DNA of 56,786 nt from an uncultured Collinsella sp. (lineage in GTDB: Bacteria > Actinomycetota > Coriobacteriia > Coriobacteriales > Coriobacteriaceae), in the NCBI GenBank assembly GCA_900541675.1, contig UQKU01000010.1, positions 1 through 56,786 on the forward strand, read 5' to 3'. Each line of letters begins with the position of its first letter. The stretch's first letter is position 1. Positions 19,281 to 27,618 of the stretch are shown here, one piece after another. The notes below the pieces were generated by a model. The model saw only the letters and a list, made by a program, of their open reading frames with translations. It had not been told where the DNA came from and ran no database searches. The position numbers and the translations under genes were made by a program.

Positions 19281-20021
19281 ATGGCTACCATCGCGATTAT
19301 CGGTGCGCTCGAAAAAGAGATCATGCAGATTAAGGAAGAGTTGAGCAACGTTTGCATGGTACAGGAGGCGGGCTTGAACGTTGTGACCGGCGGGCTCGAC
19401 GGCCTGTCGATTGTCGCCACGACGGCGGGTATGGGCACGGTAAACGCTGCCGCCGCAACACAGCACCTCATTAGCAAGTATGCTCCACAGGCAGTTGTGT
19501 TTTCTGGTATCGCAGGTGGCCTGAATCCCAAGCTCCATATCGACGATGTCGTCATTGGCAAATGCCTGCGCTATCTAGATACCGATACCACGCTTATCGC
19601 CGAGTCTGCACCGGGGCTCGAGGAGTTTGTCTCGACGCCTGCGCTGGTCGATATTGCCGCCGATGTGCTTGCTGAGCGTGGGTTTGTTGATGCTTCGACA
19701 AATGAGACCGCTTCGAACGAGGGTGCAAAGCAGTTCCTGGTCGGCACGATTGCCACGGGTAACCGCTTTGTGACGGGCGCCGCTATGCGCAATGATGCCA
19801 TCGAGGCGACGCATGCCGATTGTGTCGGCATGGAGGGCGCGGCAATTGCCCATGTCGCAACCAAAAATGGTGTCGATTGCCTGGTGCTGCGTGCTATCAG
19901 CGATAATTGTGACGAGGCGTATGATGCGATTTGCGACCGCGAGTTCGATTTGTTCGAGTATGCGCGTGCCGCAAGCGATATCACGCTCGATATCGTTCGA
20001 CGCATTGCCGCTGCGCAATAG
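19281..20021 (+). CDS. 5'-methylthioadenosine/S-adenosylhomocysteine nucleosidase
   Basis: 246 residues of the purine nucleoside phosphorylase fold: N-terminal IAIIGALEKEI, SGIAGGLNPKLHIDDVVIG (about 76-94), the catalytic block GMEGAAIAHVA and the C-terminal RAISDNCDEA with the general-acid Asp. It cleaves adenine from MTA and SAH, recycling SAM by-products, including those from radical-SAM enzymes such as PflA. The ATG at 19281 with GGGGAA upstream is preferred over the in-frame TTG at 19269. Confidence 0.93.
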   Translation: MATIAIIGALEKEIMQIKEELSNVCMVQEAGLNVVTGGLDGLSIVATTAGMGTVNAAAATQHLISKYAPQAVVFSGIAGGLNPKLHIDDVVIGKCLRYLDTDTTLIAESAPGLEEFVSTPALVDIAADVLAERGFVDASTNETASNEGAKQFLVGTIATGNRFVTGAAMRNDAIEATHADCVGMEGAAIAHVATKNGVDCLVLRAISDNCDEAYDAICDREFDLFEYARAASDITLDIVRRIAAAQ

Positions 20022-20058
20022 CGCGTTTTTTGCAAGATCCTACGACCAAGGAGTGTCC

Positions 20059-20649
20059 ATGGCCGATTCCATTAACTACCAGCTTGCCAAGTTCGTCGCC
20101 AGCTACGGCAAGGTTTCGCAGATCCCCGAGTCCACCTGTCCCGAGGTGAGCTTTGTTGGCCGCTCCAACGTGGGCAAGTCGTCCATTATGAACAAGCTCT
20201 TTGGCCGCAAGAACCTGGTGAAGGTTTCGAGCACGCCGGGCAAGACGAGCAACATCAATTTCTTCGAGGCCGACGACGTGCACTTTGTGGACCTGCCGGG
20301 CTATGGTTTCGCCCGTCGTTCCAAGGCCGAGCGTGACCGCTGGGCAGAACTTATCGGCGACTTCTTTGACTCGGAGCGCAGCTTTAACCTGGTCGTGTCG
20401 CTGGTGGATATTCGTCACGACCCGAGCAAGCTCGACCATGACATGATCGACTATCTGCAGGGCAACGAGTTCAACTTTATCGTCTGCCTCACCAAGGCCG
20501 ACAAGCTCAGCCGCACCCAGCAGGCCCGCCAGGCAGCAGCCATCAAAAAGCAGCTCAACGTCCCTGCCGAGAATGTGATCATCACGAGCTCCCAGACCGG
20601 CACCGGCATCGACGAGCTTAAGCGCCGCATTGCCGAGGCCTGCCTCTAG
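20059..20649 (+). CDS. Ribosome-biogenesis GTP-binding protein (EngB/YihA/YsxC)
   Basis: 196 residues, a compact TRAFAC GTPase: G1 GRSNVGKSS (about 34-42), G2 region TPGKTSNINFF, G3 DLPGYGFA (about 80-87), G4 TKADKL (about 147-152) and G5 TSSQTGTG. The essential family acts in late 50S subunit assembly. AAGGAG precedes the ATG. It follows mtnN by 37 bases and is probably cotranscribed; it faces thrB convergently across a long inverted repeat. Confidence 0.95.
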   Translation: MADSINYQLAKFVASYGKVSQIPESTCPEVSFVGRSNVGKSSIMNKLFGRKNLVKVSSTPGKTSNINFFEADDVHFVDLPGYGFARRSKAERDRWAELIGDFFDSERSFNLVVSLVDIRHDPSKLDHDMIDYLQGNEFNFIVCLTKADKLSRTQQARQAAAIKKQLNVPAENVIITSSQTGTGIDELKRRIAEACL

Positions 20650-20725
20650 TGAGTGCCCCTTACCAGCAAGAGCCCCTGCCAATAAAAATTAACTATCAGC
20701 CTGGCGCCCCTTCAAAGCGTGGGTC

Positions 20726-20912
20726 CCTGTAGACATCCTCAGCAAGGTAGGCGCAGGGACGGTCGGGATATTCCCTCAAAATCATTCCGCAGCGCGAAGG
20801 CCCCTTGTCCGTCGCTCCGTAGGAGCAGGACAAGGGGCCTTCATGCGCGAGGACGATTTTGAGGGAATATCCCGACCGTCCCGGACAGGTATATGAGGAG
20901 GATGTCTACAGG
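20726..20912 (-). repeat. Boxed 3'-UTR hairpin, copy b (after thrB)
   Basis: In the thrB sense (minus), outer arm CCTGTAGACATCCTC contains the thrB stop codon and pairs with its inverted copy at 20726-20740. Inner arms GACGGTCGGGATATTCCC (and complement) extend to AAAATC/GATTTT. Then comes box CGTCCTCGCGCATG opposite GCTGCGGAAT, and a stem CCTTGTCC/GGACAAGG capped by GCTCC-TAC-GGAGC. It fills the space between convergent yihA and thrB. Confidence 0.75.
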
Positions 20913-21787
20913 TACTCGATTTGAGCGCCTTCCGTGTCGCACGTGAGGATATGCGTATCACACTTAGGGAACTGCTCACGCAGCTTGACCTGTAGGAACT
21001 TTGCCACGATGGTGTCGTCAGTCACGGCCATGAGGGTCGAGCCCGAGCCGCTGATCCAGATGGTCTTGGCGCCTCCGTTAAGGCAGGTGTCGCGCACGGC
21101 GTTGTAGTCGGGAATCAGACGGCGACGATAGGGCTCTTGAATGCGGTCGTCGTTGGCGGCGGCAATCAGGTCGAGGTTACCAGTCTCCAAGCCGCGCGTC
21201 ATGCCGGCGATGCGGCCCATCTGCCACACGGCGGTAGAGAGCGGAATCTCCTGCGGCACGACCTTGCGCGCCTCGCTCGTGTGTACCTCGTAGGGCGGAA
21301 TCACGGTAATAAAACGCAGGCGATCGCTCACCTCGTAGCGCAGGCACTGGGGGAGCGAATCGGTCGGCGTAAAGGAGCAGACGGCGCCGCCCAGGATGGC
21401 GGGGGCGACGTTATCGGGATGACCCTCGACCTCGGTGGCAATGCGGACGAGTTCGGCGCGGTCGACGGTGTGGCCCGTCAGCGCGGCGGCTGCCATGATG
21501 CCGGCGACGACGCAAGTGGAGCTGGAGCCCAGGCCGCGAGCGACGGGCACGTCGGTTTGAATGTCGATGGCAACGGGAAAAGCCGGCTCGCCCCATGCGG
21601 CCAGTGCATCGACAAAGCTCACATAGACCAGGTTGTTCTCGTTTTGGAACTCCTCGGGGCATCCGGTGATGGTGAGCTTATCGGCGCGCTCAAAGGTAAA
21701 GTGCGAGTAGAGGCTGACGGCCATGCCGAGGGTGTCGTAGCCGATGCCCAAGTTGGCGCTCGTTGCTGGGACGGTGATTTTGATCAT
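20906..21787 (-). CDS. Homoserine kinase
   Basis: 293 residues of the GHMP kinase family: N-terminal VPATSANLGIGYDTLG, the phosphate-binding loop PVARGLGSSSTCVVAG (about 84-99) and the C-terminal ISGSGSTLMAV. It phosphorylates homoserine, the penultimate step of threonine synthesis, and lies downstream of thrC on the same strand, separated by a long inverted repeat. The last codon and stop form part of the outer arm of the 3' hairpin. Confidence 0.95.
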   Translation of the reverse strand: MIKITVPATSANLGIGYDTLGMAVSLYSHFTFERADKLTITGCPEEFQNENNLVYVSFVDALAAWGEPAFPVAIDIQTDVPVARGLGSSSTCVVAGIMAAAALTGHTVDRAELVRIATEVEGHPDNVAPAILGGAVCSFTPTDSLPQCLRYEVSDRLRFITVIPPYEVHTSEARKVVPQEIPLSTAVWQMGRIAGMTRGLETGNLDLIAAANDDRIQEPYRRRLIPDYNAVRDTCLNGGAKTIWISGSGSTLMAVTDDTIVAKFLQVKLREQFPKCDTHILTCDTEGAQIEYL

Positions 21788-21800
21788 GTGAGTCCTCCTG

Positions 21801-21912
21801 GCGTGCCTGGCTGTTTAGTTCGCTGCTCGGACAGTCCTGCGCAAGACGGAAAGCACATTAAGTGCTTTCCGGCTCGTGCGGAACTCGCGACGAACTAAAC
21901 AGCCAGGCACGC
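21801..21912 (-). repeat. Long inverted repeat between thrC and thrB, divergent member of the boxed family
   Basis: 22-bp perfect arms GCGTGCCTGGCTGTTTAG.. (21801-21822) and ..CTAAACAGCCAGGCACGC (21891-21912). Inside lie CTCGGACAG and TGCGGAA blocks like those of the boxed hairpins and a central stem GGAAAGCAC/GTGCTTTCC. It is immediately upstream of thrB, so it could also affect thrB expression. Confidence 0.65.
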
Positions 21913-21958
21913 TGTGCACGTTCGTCACCATCCCGGTGGGTATCTGATAAAAGAAGGT

Positions 21959-21978
21959 GCGCCGGCTTTCGCCGGCGC
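21959..21978 (-). terminator. Terminator of thrC
   Basis: Perfect 8-bp stem GCGCCGGC/GCCGGCGC with loop TTTC, followed on the minus strand by a T-rich stretch (TTCTTTTAT). It lies 12 bases beyond the thrC stop. Confidence 0.75.
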
Positions 21979-21989
21979 CTAGTAAGGGT

Positions 21990-23507
21990 TTAGTTGGTAG
22001 CCATCTTTTTTGCAGCCCGCTCTACGTAGTTGGCCATGTCGGCTACGTCGCAGACGTTTTCGAAGCGGACGGGTTTGGACTCGAGCTCGGCTAGCTGGAC
22101 CGGGGCAACCGTGTTGGTTGCCTGCTCGAGCACGCGCATGGCCTCAAAGTCGTCCTCGGGAACGTCGAGGCCCAGGGCGCCGCAGCAGGCGCGCGGGAAC
22201 TTGTAGGGGCTGGCGGTCGAAAGCAGCACGCGGGCCTTGGCGCCCTCGGCGGGAGCGACCTGCTCAAAGACGTGATAGCCGCAGGCGGTGTGCGGGTCGA
22301 TCACGTAGCCGTTCGCGTCCCAGCAGCTCTTGATGGCAGTGCGTACCTCGTCCTCGCTGGCCCAACCGCAGCCAAAGACGCTCTGAATCTTTGCCAGCAG
22401 GTCGGCGGGAACTTCGTAGCGACCAGTCCGCGCCAGCTGCTCCATAAGGCCGGCAACGAGCTCACAGTCGCCATCGGACAGGAAGTAGAGCATGCGCTCC
22501 AGGTTAGAGCTGATGAGGATGTCCATCGAAGGCGAGATGGTCGTGAAGAACGGGCGGTTGCGGTCGTAGACGCCGGTGGTCAGGAAGTCAGCCAGCACGT
22601 TGTTCTTGTCGCTCGCGACGATAAGCTTGGCGACGGGCAGACCCATGCGCTTGGCATAGTAACCGGCCAGGATATCGCCAAAGTTGCCGGTCGGTACGCA
22701 GAACTCCACGGCGTCGCCGGCCTCGATGGCGCCGGCGCGCAGCAGCTGAGCATAGGCGGCAAAGTAGTAGACGACCTGCGGCACCAGGCGGCCGACGTTG
22801 ATGGAGTTGGCACTCGAAAGCACCGTGCCGGTGGTCTCCAGACGCTCGGCAAGCTCCTTATCGGCAAAGATGCGCTTGACGGCACTCTGGGCGTCGTCGA
22901 AGTTGCCGCGGATGCCGCAGACGGCGACGTTATCGCCCTCCTGAGTGGACATTTGCAGATTCTGTACGCGGCTGACTTTGCCCTCGGGATAAAAGACGGT
23001 GATGCCCGTGCCCGGGGCGTCGGCAAAGCCGGCGAGTGCTGCCTTGCCCGTGTCGCCCGACGTGGCGGTGACGATCATGATGCGCTCGGCGCCGCCGTCC
23101 TTGGCGGAAGTGCGGGCCATCAGACGGGGGAGCATCTGCAGGGCGACGTCCTTGAAGGCGCTCGTGGGGCCGCCAAAGAGCTCCATCACATAGGTCTGAG
23201 GGGCGCCAGCGCCCGGCGCAGCGTCGAGTTTGACGAGCGGCGTAACCTCTTCACTCGCGAACGTGCCGCGGTATGCCTCGTCGACACACGCCGAAATTTC
23301 TTCGGCCGTGTAATCATTCAGTAACATTCCCAACACATCTTGAGCGATTTCAAAGTACGATTTATCTGCAAGCGAGCTGATATCGACCTGCTGGGTGCCG
23401 AGCTCGTCCGAGACAAACAAACCCCCGTCGGGAGCGATGCCGGTGCGGATTGCCACCTTACTTGAGCACGATAAAGTGCGTCCTCGTGTACTATGATAAG
23501 TTCCCAT
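21990..23507 (-). CDS. Threonine synthase
   Basis: 505 residues, a PLP enzyme converting O-phosphohomoserine to threonine. Evidence: the N-terminal HSTRGRTLSCSSKVAIRTG typical of the long form, the PLP-lysine block GGPTSAFKDVALQMLP (Lys about 117), SGDTGKAALAGF, and the phosphate-binding VPTGNFGDILAGY. The ATG at 23507 has GAGGAG ten bases upstream and begins the family-like N-terminus; an upstream in-frame start at 23552 adds 15 unlikely residues. It diverges from lysC across about 100 bases. Confidence 0.95.
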   Translation of the reverse strand: MGTYHSTRGRTLSCSSKVAIRTGIAPDGGLFVSDELGTQQVDISSLADKSYFEIAQDVLGMLLNDYTAEEISACVDEAYRGTFASEEVTPLVKLDAAPGAGAPQTYVMELFGGPTSAFKDVALQMLPRLMARTSAKDGGAERIMIVTATSGDTGKAALAGFADAPGTGITVFYPEGKVSRVQNLQMSTQEGDNVAVCGIRGNFDDAQSAVKRIFADKELAERLETTGTVLSSANSINVGRLVPQVVYYFAAYAQLLRAGAIEAGDAVEFCVPTGNFGDILAGYYAKRMGLPVAKLIVASDKNNVLADFLTTGVYDRNRPFFTTISPSMDILISSNLERMLYFLSDGDCELVAGLMEQLARTGRYEVPADLLAKIQSVFGCGWASEDEVRTAIKSCWDANGYVIDPHTACGYHVFEQVAPAEGAKARVLLSTASPYKFPRACCGALGLDVPEDDFEAMRVLEQATNTVAPVQLAELESKPVRFENVCDVADMANYVERAAKKMATN

Positions 23508-23611
23508 AAAACACTGCTCCTCGGATGCCTTGGTCCCAATCGGTGAAACCATGGTATCAGAGCGCGCAAAATAGGTTCGCAGAGGCTTTTTAGAAAGGTA
23601 ACCTCCAGCCC
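23508..23611. promoter_or_regulatory. Divergent thrC/lysC control region
   Basis: About 100 bases between the starts of thrC (minus) and lysC (plus) must hold both promoters. I see no riboswitch-like or T-box-like structure in this short space, so threonine control is probably by a protein or by aspartokinase feedback only. Confidence 0.35.
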
Positions 23612-25000
23612 ATGATTAAGATTGCCAAGTTTGGCGGCTCGTCGGTCGCCGACGCCGAACACTTCAAGAAGATCAAGGCCATCGTCGATGCCGACCCTGC
23701 CCGCCGTTTTGTGGTGGTTTCCGCCTGCGGTCGCCGCTTTAAGGGCGACACCAAGGTGACCGACCTGCTCTACCTGGTTAACGCGCACGTTAAGTATCAC
23801 GTGTCGTGCGAGGAGCTGCTCGAGGACATCGGTCAGCGCTATTTTGATATCGCTGACGAGCTGGAGCTCACCTATCCCATACGCGAGGAGTTCGCGGCCT
23901 TTGCCGAGCGCGCCCGCTCGGGCGGCTACTCTACCGAGGAGCTCGTGAGCCGCGGCGAGTACTTCACCGCTCGCCTGATGTCCGAGTACCTGGGCCTGCC
24001 GTTCCTGGACGCCGCGACGGTTGTGGCGTTCCATCACGACGGTACGCTCAGCATGAACCGCACCTCCGAGTTGGTGCAGGAGTACGGCCAGCAGGGCGGC
24101 TTTGTTATGCCTGGTTTCTACGGCGCGACGCGTGAGGGCCAGATCAAGCTGCTCGATCGAGGCGGTGGCGATATCTCGGGCTCGATTCTGGCCAAGTGCC
24201 TTGGCGCCGATCTGTACGAGAACTGGACCGACGTTTCGGGCTTCTATTCTGCCGATCCGCGTATTGTTCCCGAGGCTCAGCCCATTGCGCGCGTTACCTA
24301 CGAGGAGCTGCGCGAGCTTTCGTACATGGGCGCAAGCGTCCTGCACGAGGAGGCCGTTTTCCCCGTGCGCGAGGCAGGCATTCCGCTGGTCATCAAGAAC
24401 ACCAATGCGCCGCAGGACCCCGGCACCATCATTAGCGAGACGGCTGACGAGGGCGAGGCGGAGCCCATCATTACCGGCGTGACCGGCAAGCGCGGCTTTG
24501 TCGCCATCAACGTGGCTCGCGACCGTACCAAGCCCCGTGTTGGCTTTATGCGCCGCGCGCTTTCGGTGTTCGAGCGCTATGACGTTTCCGTCGAGCACAT
24601 GCCCACCGGTGTCGACCGCTTTGGTGCTGTGGTGCAGGAGCAGGACGTGCGCGATTCGCTGTACTCGCTCGTAGGCGACATTCAGCAGGAGGTCGAGCCG
24701 CTCGAGATCGAGGTGGTCGAGGGCTTGGCACTTATCGCGACCGTCGGTCGTAACCTGCGCGGCCGTGCAGGTATCTCGGGCCACCTGTTTGGCATGCTTG
24801 GCCAGGCGGGCGTGAGCGTGCGTATGATTTCGCAGAGCTGCGATGAGATCAATATCATTATCGGCGTCGAGGAGAAGGACTTCGACTTGGCGATTCAGAC
24901 CATTTACCGTGCCTTCTCCGACGAGAACGGCATTGTGAAAGTCGCGGACCTGGAGGCTCCCGCGCCGGTCGAACCCGCCCTGGCCGCCCTCCACAAGTAG
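23612..25000 (+). CDS. Aspartate kinase
   Basis: 462 residues. The kinase domain opens with KIAKFGGSSVAD and has the FHHDGTLSMNRTSEL and GGGDISGSILA blocks. Two C-terminal ACT domains (about 305-450, with LIATVGRNLRGRAGISGHLF and MISQSCDEINIIIGV) provide feedback by lysine and/or threonine. It phosphorylates aspartate, the first step to threonine, methionine and lysine. AAAGGT lies upstream of the ATG. asd follows in the same direction after a terminator. Confidence 0.95.
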   Translation: MIKIAKFGGSSVADAEHFKKIKAIVDADPARRFVVVSACGRRFKGDTKVTDLLYLVNAHVKYHVSCEELLEDIGQRYFDIADELELTYPIREEFAAFAERARSGGYSTEELVSRGEYFTARLMSEYLGLPFLDAATVVAFHHDGTLSMNRTSELVQEYGQQGGFVMPGFYGATREGQIKLLDRGGGDISGSILAKCLGADLYENWTDVSGFYSADPRIVPEAQPIARVTYEELRELSYMGASVLHEEAVFPVREAGIPLVIKNTNAPQDPGTIISETADEGEAEPIITGVTGKRGFVAINVARDRTKPRVGFMRRALSVFERYDVSVEHMPTGVDRFGAVVQEQDVRDSLYSLVGDIQQEVEPLEIEVVEGLALIATVGRNLRGRAGISGHLFGMLGQAGVSVRMISQSCDEINIIIGVEEKDFDLAIQTIYRAFSDENGIVKVADLEAPAPVEPALAALHK

Positions 25001-25010
25001 CGGCCATTCC

Positions 25011-25042
25011 GGCAGATTTTGGGACATGCCCCAAAATCTGCC
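25011..25042 (+). terminator. Terminator after lysC
   Basis: GGCAGATTTTGGG/CCCCAAAATCTGCC around ACATG, followed by a T-rich stretch (GTTTCATTTCGGTTTCG). The left arm, AGATTTTGGGACATGCC, recurs alone at 6864-6880. Confidence 0.75.
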
Positions 25043-25173
25043 GTGGGGCGTTTCATTTCGGTTTCGTTTCGACGGGGCGGGTTTCATGCCCGTCCCGTTT
25101 TTGAATAAACTGGGCAAGAACATTTAGCCTGCTCGGCGTGCGGGCAAAAGCCACAACCTTAAAAGGGGGAAGC

Positions 25174-26199
25174 ATGAAACAGTACACGGTTGCTATTTTG
25201 GGCGCGACGGGAGCTGTTGGCACCCAGATGCTCGAGTGTCTCAACGAGCAGGAGTTCCCGGTCGGCAAGCTCAAGCTGCTAGCGAGCGCGCGCTCTGCGG
25301 GCAAGACCGTCGAGTTCCGCGGCGAGCAGGTTGTGATCGAGGAAGCTTGCCCCGAGGCCTTTGAGGGCTGCGACATCGTACTCGGCGCTGCCGGCGACGA
25401 TATCGCGAAGGAGCTGCTGCCCGAGGCCGTCAAGCGTGGCGCCATCGTGGTAGACAACAGCCATGCCTTCCGCATGGATCCCGAGGTGCCGCTGGTCGTG
25501 CCCGAGATCAATGCCGACGATATCAAGTGGCATCACGGCCTTATCGCCAATCCCAACTGCGCGACCATCATCGGCCTGGTTCCCACGTGGCCGCTGCATC
25601 AGCTCGCCGGCGTGAAGCGCATGATTGTTTCGACGTATCAGGCGGCTTCGGGCGCCGGCGCTCCCGGTATGGCCGAGCTCGAGGCTCAGCTGGTCGCCCT
25701 GGGCCGTGGCGAGGAGATTCCCGAGCCGCGCGCATTTGCCGCCCAGCTCGCGAGCAACCTGATTCCGCAGATTGGCGGCGTCAAGGAGGAGGGCTTTACC
25801 TCCGAGGAGATGAAGCTGCAGAACGAGGGCCGCAAGATCATGCACCTGCCCGAGCTGCGCGTGAACTGCACCTGCGTGCGCGTGCCTGTGCTGCGCTCGC
25901 ACTCCGAGAGCATTACGCTTGAGTTTGAGCGCGACATTACGGTTGACGAGGCCCGTGCTGCGCTGGCTGCCGCTCCCGGCGTCAAGCTGGTTGACGATAT
26001 GGCTGCCGAGGATGCGCACGAGCGCTTCCCCATGCCGATGGACACCTCCGACCAGGACCTGATTTGGGTCGGTCGTGTGCGCCGCGATATCTCGAACCCC
26101 GAGGCCGCGCGTGGCATCACCTTCTGGTGCTGCGGCGACCAAATCCGTAAGGGCGCGGCAACCAACGCCGTCCAGATCGCTAAGCTGCTCTGCGAGTAG
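25174..26199 (+). CDS. Aspartate-semialdehyde dehydrogenase
   Basis: 341 residues: NADP-binding N-terminus VAILGATGAVGTQML, active-site cysteine in NPNCATIIGL (about 126-135), the loop TYQAASGAGAPGMAEL, and the substrate-binding region with HSESITLEF. It reduces aspartyl phosphate to the semialdehyde, the step after lysC. AGGGGGA precedes the ATG at 25174; the in-frame start at 25138 has no such site. Confidence 0.95.
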   Translation: MKQYTVAILGATGAVGTQMLECLNEQEFPVGKLKLLASARSAGKTVEFRGEQVVIEEACPEAFEGCDIVLGAAGDDIAKELLPEAVKRGAIVVDNSHAFRMDPEVPLVVPEINADDIKWHHGLIANPNCATIIGLVPTWPLHQLAGVKRMIVSTYQAASGAGAPGMAELEAQLVALGRGEEIPEPRAFAAQLASNLIPQIGGVKEEGFTSEEMKLQNEGRKIMHLPELRVNCTCVRVPVLRSHSESITLEFERDITVDEARAALAAAPGVKLVDDMAAEDAHERFPMPMDTSDQDLIWVGRVRRDISNPEAARGITFWCCGDQIRKGAATNAVQIAKLLCE

Positions 26200-26212
26200 C
26201 GGTTGACCTGTC

Positions 26213-26342
26213 CGGCGGGGGCCGGGCTTAGTTTTCAGAACGTCCTCGACCATGTGTGGCGCCTTGTCCTGCTCCTTCGGAGCTGCGGACAAGGCGCCAC
26301 ACTGGTCTGCGGAGTGTTCTGAAAACTAAGCCCGGCCCCGCC
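26213..26342 (+). repeat. Boxed 3'-UTR hairpin, copy d (after asd)
   Basis: Arms GGGGCCGGGCTTAGTTTTCAG and complement, then box CGTCCTCGACCATG opposite TCTGCGGAG, then stem GGCGCCTTGTCC/GGACAAGGCGCC with apical GCTCC-TTC-GGAGC. It begins 14 bases after the asd stop, in the sense orientation. No U-tract. Confidence 0.75.
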
Positions 26343-26443
26343 TGCGGCGACGCTGCTGTAAGCGGCTTGCGATGGGGCCGTTGTTGGTTGGGGCCGCTGG
26401 GCTGATGTGAGGGCACGTGGCCGTTGCGGGCCCTGGCCCCGGC

Positions 26444-26524
26444 GGCGGCCTCGGCGCTTCGCGCCTGCCGCCTTGGGGGACTGCGGAGCGCGGCCGGCAG
26501 CTGCGGCGCGTTGCGCCTGCTGCC
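26444..26524 (+). repeat. Tandem GC-rich hairpins
   Basis: Two hairpins 52 bases apart: GGCGGC..CGGCGC/GCGCC..GCCGCC (26444-26472) and GGCAGC..CGGCGC/GCGCC..GCTGCC (26496-26524). The outer stem covaries (G-C to A-T) and both are followed by TTGGGGGACT or TGGGGTGACT. Part of a 695-base stretch between asd and ogt that has no supported gene. Confidence 0.45.
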
Positions 26525-26556
26525 TGGGGTGACTTTGGGGTTGGGGTGAATCGGGG

Positions 26557-26728
26557 TCTAATACTTTCCCGAGAAGTGAACGACCTTATTTGGACCCCCG
26601 AAGCATTGGCATATTTTGACCGCTATTTCCTGAGGTTTTGCTGCGCGAATCCTGCGGTTTTGTGGACTAAAGGTGTGGATGCTCCGGGGCTTCGTTTTTA
26701 CTCGTTCACTTCTCGGGAAAGTATTAGA
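26557..26728. repeat. MITE-like element with 27-bp perfect inverted ends
   Basis: TCTAATACTTTCCCGAGAAG.. (26557-26583) is the exact reverse complement of 26702-26728. The 118-base centre has no gene. No clear target duplication is visible at the edges. Confidence 0.7.
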
Positions 26729-26894
26729 GCTCAGCTGATAGAGGTACCGCTCTGGCGTCGATGCCCCGCGTCTTCTTCGCTTGATTGGGGAAAACAGCCT
26801 CGCCTAAGTAATTGCGAGCCCGCCCAGACGTATCTGCGGGGGTTGTCTGCACAATTCGCGGTATTATGTTGCGGAGTTTTGAAAGGAGCCGCTG

Positions 26895-27473
26895 GTGGTC
26901 ACGACGACGTTTGCCTCGCCTTTGGGCGAAATCTTGCTTGCCGCTGATGGCCGCGGTCTGACGGGACTTTGGTTTGAGGGGCAGGAGCACTTTGGCTCTA
27001 CGCTGCTCAAAGAAGATGCGGAGCACGTTGAAGGTGTCGATGCGGTTTCCGGTATTGGTGGCATGTCGCCGGTGAGTCCGGTAAATGGTGCGGCCTCTTC
27101 GGTGCTCGAGCGTTCCTGGGCTTGGCTGAATGCTTATTTTGCAGGGCAGGAACCTCGGTTTACGCCGCCGTTGCATATGATTGGTACGGCGTTTCAGCGC
27201 GAGGTTTGGTTTGAGCTGCTTTCTATTCCGCGTGGCGAGGTCACTACGTATGGCGAGATCGCCCAGCGTGTTGCCGCTCGACATCGTGTACCGGGAAACG
27301 AGGCACCCGTTGTGTCTCCTCGTGCGGTGGGGGCTGCGGTCGCACGTAATCCCATTTCGATTATCGTGCCGTGCCATCGCGTGGTGGCGGCCGACGGATC
27401 GCTCAACGGATATGCCGGCGGCCTTGACCGCAAGGAGTGGCTGCTGCGGCTCGAGGGTGCGTACGAGGAGTAA
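26895..27473 (+). CDS. Methylated-DNA--protein-cysteine methyltransferase
   Basis: 192 residues. The C-terminal domain has the DNA-binding helix (GTAFQREVWFELLSIPRGEVTTYGEIA in overlapping blocks) and the acceptor cysteine in IVPCHRVV (about 154-161), followed by GYAGGLDRKEWLL. It repairs O6-methylguanine in a suicide reaction. Between the N-terminal beta domain and the active domain is a longer loop than usual (SGIGGMSPVSPVNG), and a second insert (RHRVPGNEAPVVS) sits before the active site. The GTG start has AAAGGAG seven bases upstream. Confidence 0.92.
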   Translation: MVTTTFASPLGEILLAADGRGLTGLWFEGQEHFGSTLLKEDAEHVEGVDAVSGIGGMSPVSPVNGAASSVLERSWAWLNAYFAGQEPRFTPPLHMIGTAFQREVWFELLSIPRGEVTTYGEIAQRVAARHRVPGNEAPVVSPRAVGAAVARNPISIIVPCHRVVAADGSLNGYAGGLDRKEWLLRLEGAYEE

Positions 27474-27513
27474 CGCCAGAGCACTTTGCATAGCCAAGAC
27501 GCCGTGAAAGAAC

Positions 27514-27590
27514 GGGACGTGCTTTCCGAATGGCGTCCCAAGCGGAAACCGTGTCCCGGAATACAGCCTCAGAGTGGGACGCTGTTTCCG
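27514..27590. repeat. Alternating REP-like 15-mers (BIME-like)
   Basis: Three copies of GGGACNNGNTTTCCG: 27514-27528 (plus), 27543-27557 (minus), 27576-27590 (plus). The first two form a hairpin. They occupy the 145 bases between ogt and the gene relic downstream of cas2. Confidence 0.5.
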
Positions 27591-27618
27591 GTTGAGACCA
27601 CTTGCTTTGGATATCTAT

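Noticed and set aside
22272..23324. 350-codon plus-strand frame opposite thrC
   Set aside because: Antisense shadow; thrC has clear catalytic motifs on the other strand.
23508..23611. Riboswitch or T-box before lysC or thrC
   Set aside because: The shared divergent space is only about 100 bases and shows no suitable conserved structure.
26417..26947. 176-codon frame between asd and ogt
   Set aside because: Runs through tandem GC hairpins and the MITE arms into ogt in another frame; no ribosome-binding site.
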